This document shows positions 24,452 to 36,657 of a stretch of 64,000 nucleotides of DNA, piece after piece; position 1 is the stretch's first letter, and every line of letters starts with the position of its first letter. The notes below the pieces were generated by a model. The model was given only the letters and a program-made list of their open reading frames with translations, was not told the DNA's origin and did no database searches. A program made the translations under genes and the position numbers. This DNA comes from Cryptomeria japonica. Taxonomy: Eukaryota; Streptophyta; Pinopsida; Cupressales; Cupressaceae. The stretch covers positions 213,938,997-214,002,996 of the forward strand of contig NC_081406.1 in NCBI RefSeq assembly GCF_030272615.1. The letters run 5' to 3'.

Positions 24452-25985
24452 TTGTGATTATAGACACCTAAAACTGACACAACTAATTAAATGGATTTTA
24501 TTCATTTAATCATCATTAATTTTTCTTATTAATTAAATTAGATTTAATTAATATCCCTATTCTTCTAATCGCCTATTAATTAAATTAAGATTTAATTAAT
24601 ATATCCTTTTTCTATCTAAGCCATTTAATTAAGTACCCCCCCTCTTGCAAAATCCATCAAATGCAAGTTGCATCCTCTTTTGGTTAAATTAAATCTTTTT
24701 AATTTACTAAAATTCCTATTTTCCCTCTCCCACTTGCCAAATCCTACATTTCCCACTTGCCCTCCTAATTTCTTCTAGAATCCCTCTAATCCTTCATTAA
24801 TTAGCCTAATTCCTCTCAACATGTCCAATCCCTAAATTTGGGTAGTCACTTCCCCAAATTTGGAGAAATTTTCAAAATGCATTTAAGACCTTCTCCTTTC
24901 AACAAGGTAACTTGTTGAATACCCCCAAATTTGTAAGGCTCTTACAAAGTTGTCCCCTAGACCACTAGTGGTTTTCCTCTTGAAGCAAGTTAGCCTCCAA
25001 AGTCTTCAAAAGGCATTTAATGCCTCTTACAAGCCCACACCCCTAACCCATGATGGTCATCCACTTGACTATCTTTTATCCTTGTAGAAGAGTTTACCTC
25101 TTGGACAATAGCCTGCTTCCTTGGATAAAAGAATTATCCAATGATGTCACCCCTTGAAGCCTTCCCTAATGCTCAATTAGAATATAATGATTGCTTAGCA
25201 TCTCTCAAGCCCTCTCAAGATGATATTTGTCAACTTGGGATTGGATTGAATCCCTCACATGGATTGATAACTTTCAATCCTAGCCCTTGTTGAGATTGCT
25301 CAATCTTAACCATCCATTTCTCTATTTTCTCTATAAATAGAGCCCATTTCCTCATTCTTAGGATCCAACTTTTTATCCATCCACTTCTATTGCATCCAAT
25401 CTATAGTCTAATTGTGTTGTGTAGGTTATCAAGGAGCTCAATCCCCATCACCAAGCATTTAGGCCATCTTAGTTGCATTATAGCTTAGTCTTTTTTATAC
25501 ATGTTAGAATATCTTGTTAGCTTAATTCATATCATTTTCATAGCATTCTCATATCTCATCCTCATATTAGCCTAATTAGTTTATTTAATCTTTTAATTTG
25601 GAACTCATTTTATATCTTCATCTTGCATCTTGCATCTCCATCCATCATCTCATCTTAGCTAGGATCTTAGTTGTATGCATTTTGATCATAGAATCATCAT
25701 TCATAACTCATTCTCTAGGTTGTCATCTTGAGGATCAAGTTCTCTTCCAAGTGAGGGCTACCTTGAATCTTAGAGATCTTTAGAGATAGAGGAGAATGGG
25801 ACGGGCTTAGCAATCTTGATATTTCTTGGACTAACAATTAGATTAGTTTGCATTTTCAGTCTCTCGATTTCACTAACGTAATGTCTCATGTGTGTGTGTG
25901 TGTGCACACTTTGTGTTTTCTTGCCGGTGCATGCATCCCCCACATTTTAACCACACATTAATTGACACCCAAGTAATCTTTCAAC
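24452..25985 (+). mobile_element. LTR-like block, probable Gypsy/Tat 5' LTR
   Basis: Non-coding block beginning near TGTGATTATAGACACC and ending near CCCACATTTTAACCACACA. It contains a TATA box, CTATAAATAG, at 25331-25340, placed as in an LTR promoter. RT-derived coding sequence begins abruptly at about 25988 on the same strand with no gag in between. The ends are approximate and no second copy was found in the window. Confidence 0.45.
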
Positions 25986-25987
25986 AA

Positions 25988-28430
25988 AGTAGATCCATCA
26001 AAGGTTCAAGCTATCATGGAGATGCCACCTCCTAAAAACATTATCCAGCTACGATCTCTGCAGGACAGGCTACAATCCATTAGATGATTCATCGCTCAGT
26101 TAGTAGATAAGTGTCTCCCATTCAATCATCTTCTTCATAAGAATATACCTTTCAGATGGGAAGACAAGTGTGCAGAATCATTTCACCAGCTCAAACAATA
26201 TCTAACGAATCCACTAGTTTTGGTATCACCAATACCAGGCAAACCACTCATTCTCTATATATCAACAACAAAAGTATCATTGGGGGCACTGCTAGCACAA
26301 AAAGATCCAACAGGAAAATAAAGGGCTATCTATTACATCAACAGGACTTTGAATGGATATAAACTTAATTATACATTCATCGAAAGGCTTGCTTAGCAGT
26401 GGTATTTGCTTCTCAAAAGTTCCGTCACTATATGTTAGTCCACACAATCAAGCTGGTAGCAAAAATCGATCCTCTCAAGTATCTACTCAACAAAGCTTCT
26501 CTCACATGAAGATTAGATAAATGGGTCATGATTCTAAGTGAGTTTGATATTCAGTACACAAAACGATGGGCTATCAAAGGACAGGTAATCACAAATCAAC
26601 TGGCATAAGCACCACTACCAGACCAACAACCACTATAGGTAGAATTTCCAGACATGGATGTACTCATTATCACCCCCAAGCAATGGACCCTATACTTTGA
26701 TGGATCCTATACATGACATGGAATGGGTGTCGACATCCTTTTCATCACTACAGAGGGGCACACAATTCCAAGATCTTACAGACTAATGTTTCCTTGCACC
26801 AACAACATTGTTGAATATGAAGCCCTGGTAACAAGAATCAATGTGGTTGTAGAATGGAGAATCACATAATTAAGAGTCTATGGGGATTCTCAATTAGTTA
26901 TCAACCAAATCAATGATGACTATCAGATGAAAGATGATAAGCTAATACCTTACAAAAGAATGGTGGATGACTTCAAAAAGTACTTTCTGCACATCACCTT
27001 TGAGCAGATTCCAAGATTGGACAACAAAGCTACTGATGCAATGACCACTATTTCCTCACTTCTACAAATTCTAGATAAATAGAATCGTTACAAATTCTTG
27101 GTGGAGCAACTGTTTTCCCTAGCCTATGACAATTCCGCATCCCAAGTCATTTATGCTCTAACTGGTTCAGATTCACCTCTATATGGGAAAATCTATGACT
27201 ATCTCAAAAATAATACTCTCCCTCCTGACCTATCTTGCAACAAAAAACAAAGCTTCATCAGAGAAGTTGCCCACTATACCTTAACCGCTGACACACTTTA
27301 CTATCGAGGTCTAGACGGTACTCTTCTTCGATGCCTCGATCGTAACGAATCCGACTCTGCCTTACATGAGCTTCACGAAGGTATTTATGGTACACATTCA
27401 AGTGGTCCTACTCTCTTGAGAATGGAATATTACTGGCCGATAATGGAAAGAGAGTCCAATCAATTTGCTAAGAAATGTCCTAAATGGCAAATTTATGGTA
27501 GCCTCATACATGCACCAACACATGAGCTGCAACCATTCACCACATCTTGGCCTTTCTGTCAATGGGGACTTGATCTAGTAGGAAAGATTCATGCTTCCCC
27601 TTCAAATGGGCATAAGTTCATTATCATCGCCACATAGTACTTCACCAAGTGGATCGAAGCAGTCCCGATGACCACCGTAATTGGAAATAAGATCTCATCA
27701 TTCATCCTCAATTATCTCATTTGCAAATATGGCATTCCCAATTCCATCATCATAGATAACAAACTTCCTTTCAAGAATCAAGATGCGCAAGAGCTATGCG
27801 AACGATTCAAAATATAACATCGTTTCTCCACACCATACTACCCATAGGGGAATGGCCAATAATAAGCATCAAACAAAACAATTATGAAAATCCTCAAGAA
27901 AACAGTAAATGATGCTGGTAAGGATTGGCATGTACAACTCAATTCGACACTTTGGGCATACAGGACCAGTATCCAAACACCTACAGGGGCTACACCATAT
28001 TCATTGGTGTATGGTTCATAAGAAATTGTACCTCTTGAGGTAGAAATCCCATCTCTTTGAGTATCTTTGAAGGGCCTCATACCAGATGAGGAATATCGAG
28101 TAAACAGGTTGCAGAAACTAGAGCTTCTTGATGAAAAACTACAACGTACCTATGACCATCTCAAGGCATATCAGCAACGAATGTGCAAAAGCAATAATCA
28201 CAAAGTCATCCCAAGGGCTTTCAAAATTGGTGATCTTGTCCTTAAAAAAATCCTAAAAATCAACAAGATCGAGAAAAGAAGGGGAAGTTTGAACCTAATT
28301 GGTTGGGACCCTTTGTCATCATATCACCCTATGGATCAAGAGCATATCAAATGTCAAATTCAAAAGGGGATGTGCTCGAAGAACCAACCAACAACATCCA
28401 TCTAAAGAAGTTATACACTTGAGTCATCCA
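25988..28430 (+). pseudogene. Gypsy/Tat-type pol remnant: RT end, two RNase H domains, integrase
   Basis: Begins inside the RT thumb (VDPSKVQAIMEMPPPKN). The native RNase H follows (GKPLILYISTTKVSLGALLAQ). A second RNase H of archaeal type lies at about 26655-27078 (WTLYFDGSYT, VEYEALVTRINV, VYGDSQLVINQI, DNKATDAM). Two RNase H domains mark the Tat lineage. Integrase follows: a zinc region at about 27370-27500 whose last Cys pair reads CPKW, then GLDLVGKI with the first catalytic Asp, IIDNKLPF with the second, and NGQ followed by two stops where the Glu should be. The C-terminal part ends near the family's closing motif NNIHLKKLYT. There are many stops and several frameshifts; gag, protease and the first half of RT are absent. 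Confidence 0.85.
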
Positions 28431-29695
28431 ATGCATGGATCAAGCAAAAAAAACAACAAAAAAAATAAATTAAAAAAATACAAAAAAAATCAAAAAAATC
28501 AAAAGTACAATAAAAAAAATGGTGAAAACTTGGAAACAATCACCACTTTTGACAGAACCACTCTTCTATATATTAATACTCACATCCTATCTTTGATCCA
28601 TCTGATCTAAACCAATAGCCATCGCAGAAAGCTTATACACACAATATCAATCCCAGACATACTTAGCGTAGTCACTGTCCTTGATTATCCGATCAGTTAT
28701 CTACATCATATCCCACCATGACTTGGTGATTAATTGTACATATTAATATCAAGTAGTATATAGAGTGGGGTAAATTTTGTGACCTTGCTAGGGGCATTTC
28801 ACCTTTGGGTTTCAACATCAGAACAAACACGTAGCAAGACAACTAGGATCAGAACAACCAACAAATGACAATGGCAGTGCAAGAAGACTAGATATCATGG
28901 AATAAAAATGATTGGATTTGAAAAAAATATCTATTTGCAAGATGTTTTACTTGACAAGAATACATTTCCAATAGTATACATGTTTACTTATGTTTGTTAA
29001 TTTTTGCTTATCATATCTCCTAAGTGACTCAAAGATTTCTCAACGACTAGAGAAGCAAGGAAGGAATGTGATGTTTTATTTGTTTGCTATCTATGAGTGA
29101 AGTCTTTTACCATGCAAATTTGTCCTACTAAGCAATCAGGTGGCATATCGCTAAGGATGTTTTAGATTTGTATGGGAGAAAGGTTAACTCTTGTCTATTT
29201 ATGCAAGCAACACTTAGGTCATCTTGATTCAATTATACCTCGACGCTTGTACCATATTGAAATATCAAAACTCATGTAAGTTATACTCAAGTTGTTTTAG
29301 TTCAATTATACCATGAGGCTTGTATCAACTTTCAACAAATCAGGGCTCGATGATGAAAAAAAAGGAAGCTCTGGCACTTTGATCACAACAAATGGCAACA
29401 TTGGGAATGAATGCATATTAAGCTTTGCATTAGATGCAAACCATTATTATCTTAATCTTGCATTAGGTTTCATATCATTTTAATCTTGCATTAGTATCAT
29501 TTCATTATCATTATCATCATACATCTCCTTTTCAAGATACATCTCACATCATACATCTCATTTTCAAGATACGTCTCATCATCATCATCTAGTCACATTC
29601 ATCATTGCATCCATCACATGCATATCTATCACATCATCATGAAATATTTATTCACTTTCATATCTTCATCATTCTTCCATCCAACTATCATCTAT

Positions 29696-30070
29696 CATGT
29701 CTTATACAAGATGTATCTTTCCTCAAATTAGACGTTTTGATCATGTCTTATACAGGATATATCGTTCCTGAAACCAGATGCTTTGATCATCTTTGTCTTA
29801 TACAGGCGGTGTCATTCCTGAAACCAGACTTGATCTCAATCTTATAAATTATATCAATCCATTTCATCTGATCCATTCTATCATGTCTTATACAGGATGT
29901 ATCTTTCCTGAAACCAGACATTTTGATCATGTCTTATATAGGATATATCGTTCCTGAAACTAGATGTTTTGATCATCTTTGTCTTATACAGGAGGTGTCA
30001 TTCTTGAAACTAGACTTGACCTCAATCTTATCAATTCCAATCAATATTATCAATCTTATCAATTATGTTC
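29696..30070. repeat. Two 186-bp tandem units built from ~48-bp subunits
   Basis: Units start at 29696 and 29882. Each contains three related subunits of the form TGTCTTATACAGGATGTATC, then TTCCTGAAACCAGA, then TTTTGATCAT. The third subunit of each unit has the variant GGTGTCATTC. This is a higher-order repeat, probably within LTR or UTR sequence of the Gypsy element. Confidence 0.85.
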
Positions 30071-30354
30071 AATCATATCATTATCCCCATGCATGAGAAT
30101 ATCATATCGACAACATGTAGAATGCTAGATCACATTATTAGAAACATTTACATTCATGAAATCCAACCATCATCTACATCATCATTTGTAGAAGTCATAT
30201 AGATTAAAAGAATATCATATAGCTCATCAAAATCAAAATCATTCCATCCATATCATATCATCATGCACATGTATGACCACGTGCTGATCCAAAGGAAAAT
30301 CAATGATACAAGTCCGAACCAATCGTCAGTCAGATCAAATAAATGTCCAAAGTC

Positions 30355-30630
30355 CCTGGATATCAAGTTCCATATCGAAATTAATTAATCCAAGTTCCAT
30401 ATCGAAATCAATTAATCCAAGTCCCACATCGAAATCAAGCAACATATCGAAGTTCAATATCATATCAAAAATCAGTCAATTAGGACCCATATCGAATCAG
30501 GACCCATATCGACAATCAAGACCCATATCGAATCAAGACCCATATCGAATTAGGACCCATATTGAATCAGGACCCATATCGAATCAGGACCCATATCAAC
30601 ACTTGACCCATATCGATAATCAGGATTCAT
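30355..30630. repeat. Tandem array of CCCATATCGAATCAGGA-type units
   Basis: The first part has three units of about 27-28 bp containing CAAGTTCCATATCGAAAT. The second part (about 30480-30620) has eight or more units of 16-20 bp around GACCCATATCGAATCAG. The shared core is CCATATCGA. It is a minisatellite with no coding content. Confidence 0.85.
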
Positions 30631-31035
30631 AACAATGCAACCTCAGTAGATGTGTGGGGCATGTACGCGCTATGCCCACATTAGTCTTCCACATTTCTTC
30701 AATATTATTTTTAATAAAATTTATCGACATATTTATATCAAAAAATTCAACAATTCAAATCATCCAACTTTCAAAAATCATACTACATCGTGACACTGCC
30801 CCATAAATCATAATTTTCTCAATTTATCTCCCGAGGGGGCATATCGACATCAATTTTATATCAGTCTCATAATGACACCAACTTCATATCAACTCTTTAC
30901 ATCACATCAATTCTTCATAACTGGGGCATCATATACGAATTTGGCAATAACATCATATCAAAAAATTTGGATGACAAATTAAACATTTTCTTTGAATCAA
31001 CATGTGGTCACACATTAACAGTGATTTTTCCAGAT

Positions 31036-32200
31036 TGTTACATCTATCCTCCTATTAGATAGTTCAAATAACCAGAAGACAACTAAGAGGGGGGGGGGGG
31101 GGTGAATCGGTTATCACAAATTACCAGAACATTTAACAATTAAAACTTTAACACTAGAACCCAAAACATTAATACCAGAATGCTTAAACCAAATACTCGA
31201 ATAGCAGTTAAACCAATTAAGCATAAACAATAATCACAGAATAAATACCATCCACATGACACCAAGATTTATATGTGGAAAAATCGGTAAAGGAAAAAAC
31301 CACGGTGGGAAGCCTACCCACAGTCAGATAATACTTTTGCAATAAGTATGTGAATTAAAATTGAGGGGCCTAAAATTGCAGGAAGGCCAACATCCTAGAG
31401 CACACTGCTCATCATAAAAGGAGTCTCACTAACTACATAGAAATCCAGACTACAATCCGGAGAAGTGTATGAACTGTAAAGATAGCATCTCCTATGCCTG
31501 AGTATAATTCCGGTTAAGCTCTATACCAAAGGACTAAATCCTCTTACATAAACCCAATTCAATCTCCAATGATTGACCAAATCCTCTGCCTGAATGATAT
31601 TACATTATTCACACATTACATATCCATATCCCTTGACTACAATCTCTACCATATATATGATCTACAATGAGATCTTACATCATATATATACAAACCCTCG
31701 ACCATAAACAATTAGGTTGGCTACCAGAAAATAAACCAATTACATAATTACAAAACATGTTGTCCTTAGACCATACAAATAATATCCAACACATAAAACA
31801 TCCCAGAAACACATTAAGAGGTCCAATCCACATGTTACATTAAACTGGTCCATAACCTAGATCAACTGGGATCCAGTATAGGTCCACACGCTACAAAAAT
31901 GATCTCCATCCACCAAGTATCGAACATGAACACAAACAACATCCAGAAACTTCACCAGAAGCTATACCAATACCACTTATGCAATTCATCAAATATCTTC
32001 ATCAAAATATCTTTTGGTGAAACCCTCGCCGGAACCAGAAGCCAAGCTTCCAAGTGTTACCTTGTTATTCGTCCCTCATAACAAGAGTGAGTCGCCTTGC
32101 AAAAGTTTTAGTTGAGTCCTTTTTCTCCCTCTTTTTCTGAAATCTTGTTAAAAGTTCATTGGTTCAATCCCTAATCCTCCTATAAATATTTTCTAAATCC
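31036..32200 (-). mobile_element. Copia-type LTR fragment (minus orientation)
   Basis: Starts TGTTACATC. About 50 bp in there is a G-run followed by GTGAATCGG, then a segment resembling ATGTGGAAAAATCGG and CCACGGTGGGAAGCC. The same layout opens the LTRs at 35347, 41159 and 45854. A TATA-like TATAAATATT lies at 32181-32190. The far end was not found, so the full LTR may run on into the GTTCAA-rich region. No partner LTR was seen. Confidence 0.5.
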
Positions 32201-33043
32201 TTAGCATTTCACTTCAATGGTCTGTTTGAACCTAATGAACCCCTTGAACCATCTTGAAAAGAGTTCATAGTGTTCATTCAGGTACCGCAGGTTCTAAGTT
32301 GTGTCTAAGACATTTTCAGGCTAATGTTTATGTCAAGTGTTTTGTAGCAGCTCTATTTCATGATCACGGATGATGTTTCATATACTCTTTCTCCAGACTG
32401 TGAACTGTTTGAACCTAGTTCAAACAGTTCAGTGATGTTCAAAATGTTCGATGAAGTTCAAAGGACCAGCGACAATCAACAAAGTTAATCTTTTCCCAAA
32501 GGAAAAGTTCTTTGGTGTAAGCATATGCTTTGAACTACCTGAACCCTCATGAAGTTAGTTCAAATGGTTCATGAATGTTCAAATCGGGTGGGTCCCATAG
32601 AAAAGACTAAAAGACACGATGGTGCATTTATTGCTAAGTGTGATGAAGATCTGGCCATATCTCGGGTGACGTCAAGTAGCCGATTTTTGAAGGCAAGTAA
32701 TCATTGTTGGGAATTGGCAGTTACTCTGAGATCGCCATCATGCATTCAATACACATGCGTGATGTCAAATCCTAATGCTTGGCACATTTGAGTTGACAAC
32801 TAAAATTAATGCACTTAATGAGCTTTGGTGCATCATTTGTTATAAGGTATGAAGTGATTTATTTTTGAAACATGTTCTTTATTGCTACGGAGTGTCTGGT
32901 TGAAGGTTTTTCTGCTGGTAGTCATTCGATTGTCTTCAGCCATGAAGGTGAGTTTTGATTCCTACCTTCTTCAGTGATTTTTAGCTATTTTTCTCTCTCG
33001 TAATAAAATTGCTTGGAGAGATAAGGGTTGTTGGTTATAGATT
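32201..33043. other. GTTCAA-rich region, possible LTR U3 or upstream region of the next ORF
   Basis: No gene. The words GTTCAA, GTTCAT and TTGAAC recur about fifteen times between 32225 and 32590. They include a 13-bp perfect inverted repeat. The block lies between the LTR fragment and the ORF starting at 33044. Confidence 0.5.
32402..32430. repeat. Perfect 13-bp inverted repeat, 3-bp spacer
   Basis: Left arm GAACTGTTTGAAC (32402-32414), spacer CTA, right arm GTTCAAACAGTTC (32418-32430). The arms are exactly complementary. It could be a dimeric protein-binding site or form a hairpin; no function is demonstrated. Confidence 0.95.
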
Positions 33044-35346
33044 ATGAAGTCCACTCTATATCTTTTCAGAAATATTTTCAGTCTTGCTTGCACAGAACCC
33101 ATTGTCAGTGACACAGACCTGAAAGGGGAGAATTTGGAAGCCTTGAAGGAAATGATGTTTAAAGGTATTGATGGTTCTTTCGGTCTAAATTTTTTAAGTA
33201 GTGGCCTGATAGAGGCAACAACTTTCCCACCTGCTATCCCTTGCCCATAATTAGTTAGGGAGTGCATTGTGTGATATGACCCTATTTCTGAAACTATCAA
33301 GAGGGACAATGATGAAACCCTCCTTGCGATTAATAGGGAAGTCATTTCTTCTGTTTTCAAGTTGCCAGATTACAAGTTCTCAAATTTTTCCCCTGCCCAA
33401 TCAATCATCAAGTTCAACACAGACAAGAGTGGACACCAGAACAATATAGCGAAGCATTGGTTGATAGTTCCTCAGAGAGGTGGCTCTAGGCTACCTAAAT
33501 ACCCCAACAAAAATCACATGCTTCCCCATATTCATGATATTATGTTGTTGTTACACCGAGTTAGAGGTTCAACTAAAGCCTATAGCCTTGATGACTAGAT
33601 TTACTGTTATGTGCAACTGGTGTTGGAGGGAAAGTAGTTCCTTGACTGGGCAGAGCTTATTGCCGACTCTATGAGAGAACAATTAAGCATGGAAAATAAA
33701 TTCAAACAATATTTATTCATGTCTTCTTATTTGATATGTTGTTTGGCATGTACCAAAGAGATAATGGGAATTCCTAGGCAACCTGCTGAAGGGGATGTTT
33801 CTGTATATGACTTTTACCCCATGCTGCAAAGAGATAATGCATTACAAGATTTCAGGAGAGTGCATAATGCTTTCTTGGGGGACCTGTGCTATGAATTGAA
33901 GAACATGAAATCAAAAAGAATGTTTGAAGACGCCCAGGCCTTGGTGAAAAGATATGGTAGTTTCTTTGTTCAATTTCCTTGTTTATGTTATATAAGGGTA
34001 AGTGGTTTTGAAGAGGAACCTTTCAAACTTCCTCATTTTTGTTCAGATTGCTTTGTCCTTGCCAAGATTTGTAGATAGTTGTCTACTGTAATTAAGAAAG
34101 CTCAACCCAAAGATAAATGGGAAGATCATTTCCCTGTTCAATTGGGCACTTTATCTTGTAGTTCAATGTCACATGCATTGAGCATAGGAGCTGACTTGAA
34201 GAATTTTAATTTTAAACTGTATCACGAAAGGAATGGCTTTGATAATAAAGGTTTCTCACGGAGCCTTAGTTTGATGCCGCACCTTCCTATCCCACACTTG
34301 AAAGACTTTTGGGAAGATTGTTGTGATGAACTTGAAGTTTTTAGGAGAGAAAATATGAGAATGGTTCTGGAACAGGTAGTTTCATTGCACGTGAAAGTTG
34401 ATATAAGCAGGATCGAAGAATATAATCTAGAGCTATTTGAACCTGGGTATTTAGATCAAACTTAACCTGAAACATCCTGTATTAATTGGGACATGGAAGA
34501 AGAAGATGATATACATCTCAGAACGAAAAAGGTCTTGGAGAGAACTGTAGATTGGGTTAATAAGAAAAGAGCAACGAAATTAGGCATCAAGATTGGTCCT
34601 GCAAGAGATAATGTAGTTTATCTACATTCTCCAAAAAGCTTTTCTAACCCCACTTCTATGCCTATTCATGCAGGTAAAAATAAGAAGTCATCTCACACCA
34701 AGCACGAGCCTAATCCTGCTTTGAACTTTCTTGCTCCTCAATATACAAGGTCACAGAGTTTTGCACAAAAGAAAATGGACCAGGTCAGAGACACAGAGGT
34801 GAAAGAAAAGACCCTCGATCCTTAGATTTTTGAGGTCAAGGACCTTGATAGTGATATTATCAATGCCCCGTATTCCCATGCAATCATTGTAGCCATGACA
34901 CCGCCACCTAAAGTAACTAGAAGAACAACTAGTTCAAGCACAACTCCCAAATGGTTAACTACTTCAGTAAGTAATAAATGGAGTTAGATCCCAGTGTCCA
35001 TCCCAATTCAAGACATGGTGGTCAAATACATGGAAAAGGGTCCTAAACAGAAGTTCAAAACAACCACGAGGTTGGACGCTGATGAAAAGACTGGGATATG
35101 GGTTGCTGAAGTTGCTTCCTATAAACCCAAGGATGAAAATAAAGAAATAAATGCAAAAGATTTTGAAGTCGCCAAAGTAGATCTCAGAAACATGAGCAGG
35201 GACTCTAATAACCACCTTTTCAATGTGACGGCTAAGAAGATTCTCACTAGGTCAAAGAAAGACGGACAAGAGAAAAAGGAACTGAAACGACACATCAGGG
35301 TGTTAGCCCAATTCATTGATAGCCTAGACTGCTTTGGAGCACTTCT
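33044..35346 (+). pseudogene. Accessory/transposon-type ORF, 5' part, split by the LTR element
   Basis: A single frame runs from 33044 to the left LTR at 35347 with stops near 33248, 33272, 33596, 34076, 34463, 34823 and 34985 but no frameshift. The core LLAINREVISSVFKLPDY at about 33320-33370 matches the INKEVIAQATSL core of the ORF at 13872 and the ITKEVVKAVTGL core of the LTR element ORF at 36658. Later parts are helical and charged, with a basic, Thr/Ser-rich linker around 34640-34980. The frame resumes after the insertion at 41955. The start codon is uncertain; 33044 is the first in-frame ATG before the similar region. Function is unknown; the whole would be about 1030 codons. Confidence 0.6.
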
Positions 35347-36149
35347 TGTTAGGGATCCCACAGATACTGAGAGGGGGGGGGGTGAATCAGTATCTGACTG
35401 GTGAATGAAATTTTTTAACTTAAAACATGCAGAACATAATATAACAGTGTACCGGTATGCAAGAAATAATGCAGTAAACAAAATCAAGAACATCCACATG
35501 AAAAGCACACCATAACACAAGATTTTAATGAGGAAATCTAGTGTGGGAAAAACATCGGTGGGATTTGTGACCCACAATATTCACTCACTGGCCAATAAGA
35601 GAATATTACTTACAATAGGGGCCTGCACATGCAGGAAGGCCAACTGCCTAGAGCTCACTGCTCAATGGGAAGTCTCATTGAATTACAATAAGGATTATAC
35701 AAATCCAATATCTTGTACTGCTTTACAATAGCATCTTCAATTCCAGATTTAGTACTGGTTCCTGCTCCGTTCTTTACATATACCCCTTAACCTATATTTC
35801 GCACAATAGGTCTGCCTAATATTTTCGTTTTTGCTCACATCTCTTATATCAAATGTCTACAATGATCTCTTTTATATATAAGAGTCATTTTACAATTTTC
35901 CAAGTCGGCTTGCACATTTTTACAATAATAAACAAAATATAATATAACAAAATCCTGTCGGCCTCTGTGCCGGTATACTTCCTTTCTTCTGTGCCGGTGC
36001 CGGTGCCGGTGTCCTAAGTGCCGGTGTAGAGTGTGATCTGCTGATGCCGGTATAATGCCTTTGCCGGTGCCATAAGATTGCAAGGTTGCCATCAATGACA
36101 AAACCTTCAATCACATATAATGTCTCATTGGAGTGTGCATATGCCAACA
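35347..36149 (-). repeat. 3' LTR of the pol-less element
   Basis: 803 bp, the 3' LTR in element orientation. It contains a TATA-like CTTTTATA at 35869-35876 (TATAAAAG on the minus strand). It also has a short GCCGGT array, with more copies than the other LTR (GTGCCGGTGCCGGTGCCGG near 35995). Confidence 0.92.
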
Positions 36150-36165
36150 ATCTCCCCCTTTGGCA
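36150..36165 (-). other. Polypurine tract, with a second copy at 36296-36310
   Basis: The minus strand reads CCAAAGGGGGAGAT directly before the 3' LTR. A near-identical CCAAAGGGGGAG occurs about 145 bp further inside the element. Confidence 0.85.
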
Positions 36166-36657
36166 TTGATGGCAACACTCATGAGAAATTTCAAAAATGA
36201 TCCAAAAATGTGAAGTCCAAAAAAATGTTACCAAAAATGTGTGTGCTCCCCCTGAGCATATGATTCCTGTGATTTGAATTTTCTCATCCCACTACTCCCC
36301 CTTTGGCATCAATGACAAAGGTTGTCAAGATGTCAGTAGAGTTTGTAGTTTCAACCTTGTAATTGGGTAGTTACAATATGAAAAAGATCTCCCAAAATCA
36401 AGTTTATATTGTCCATAAACTTTTTGCTATCCTTTATTGCTGTCTCTGTTCTCTTCACTATACTGGTGAGATGCTGCAAATGCTCTGCCGATGTTTTGCT
36501 TCCCTGTATTAGTGCCTGAGATACTTCCTTTCATAGAGATGCTAGATAGTCCAATCTTGGACTTAGTTTTGATCTCAAATGTTTTGCCTTATTCACTATT
36601 ATTTCTTTCTCTCTTTCCAATTTAAGTAATTCTTCCCTCAAAATTTGTTATCTTCTC

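Larger units (their letters stand above)
28431..31035 (+). other. Probable 3' UTR/LTR remains of the Gypsy element, with tandem repeats
   Basis: Starts with an A-rich tract (AAAAAACAACAAAAAAAATA) and contains a purine-rich AGAGTGGGGTAAA at about 28760, a possible PPT. Non-coding sequence with two tandem repeat arrays, listed separately, follows. No second copy of the LTR-like block at 24452 was recognised. No gene is seen. Confidence 0.4.

Noticed and set aside
29690-30640. CRISPR-like array
   Set aside because: Units are tandem with no unique spacers and the sequence is plant; this is a minisatellite.
35119-35577. 152-codon minus ORF with hydrophobic N-terminus (and its LTR twin at 41387)
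   Set aside because: The hydrophobic part is translated LTR sequence; the gag-like protein more plausibly starts at the ATG at 41087, after the PBS.
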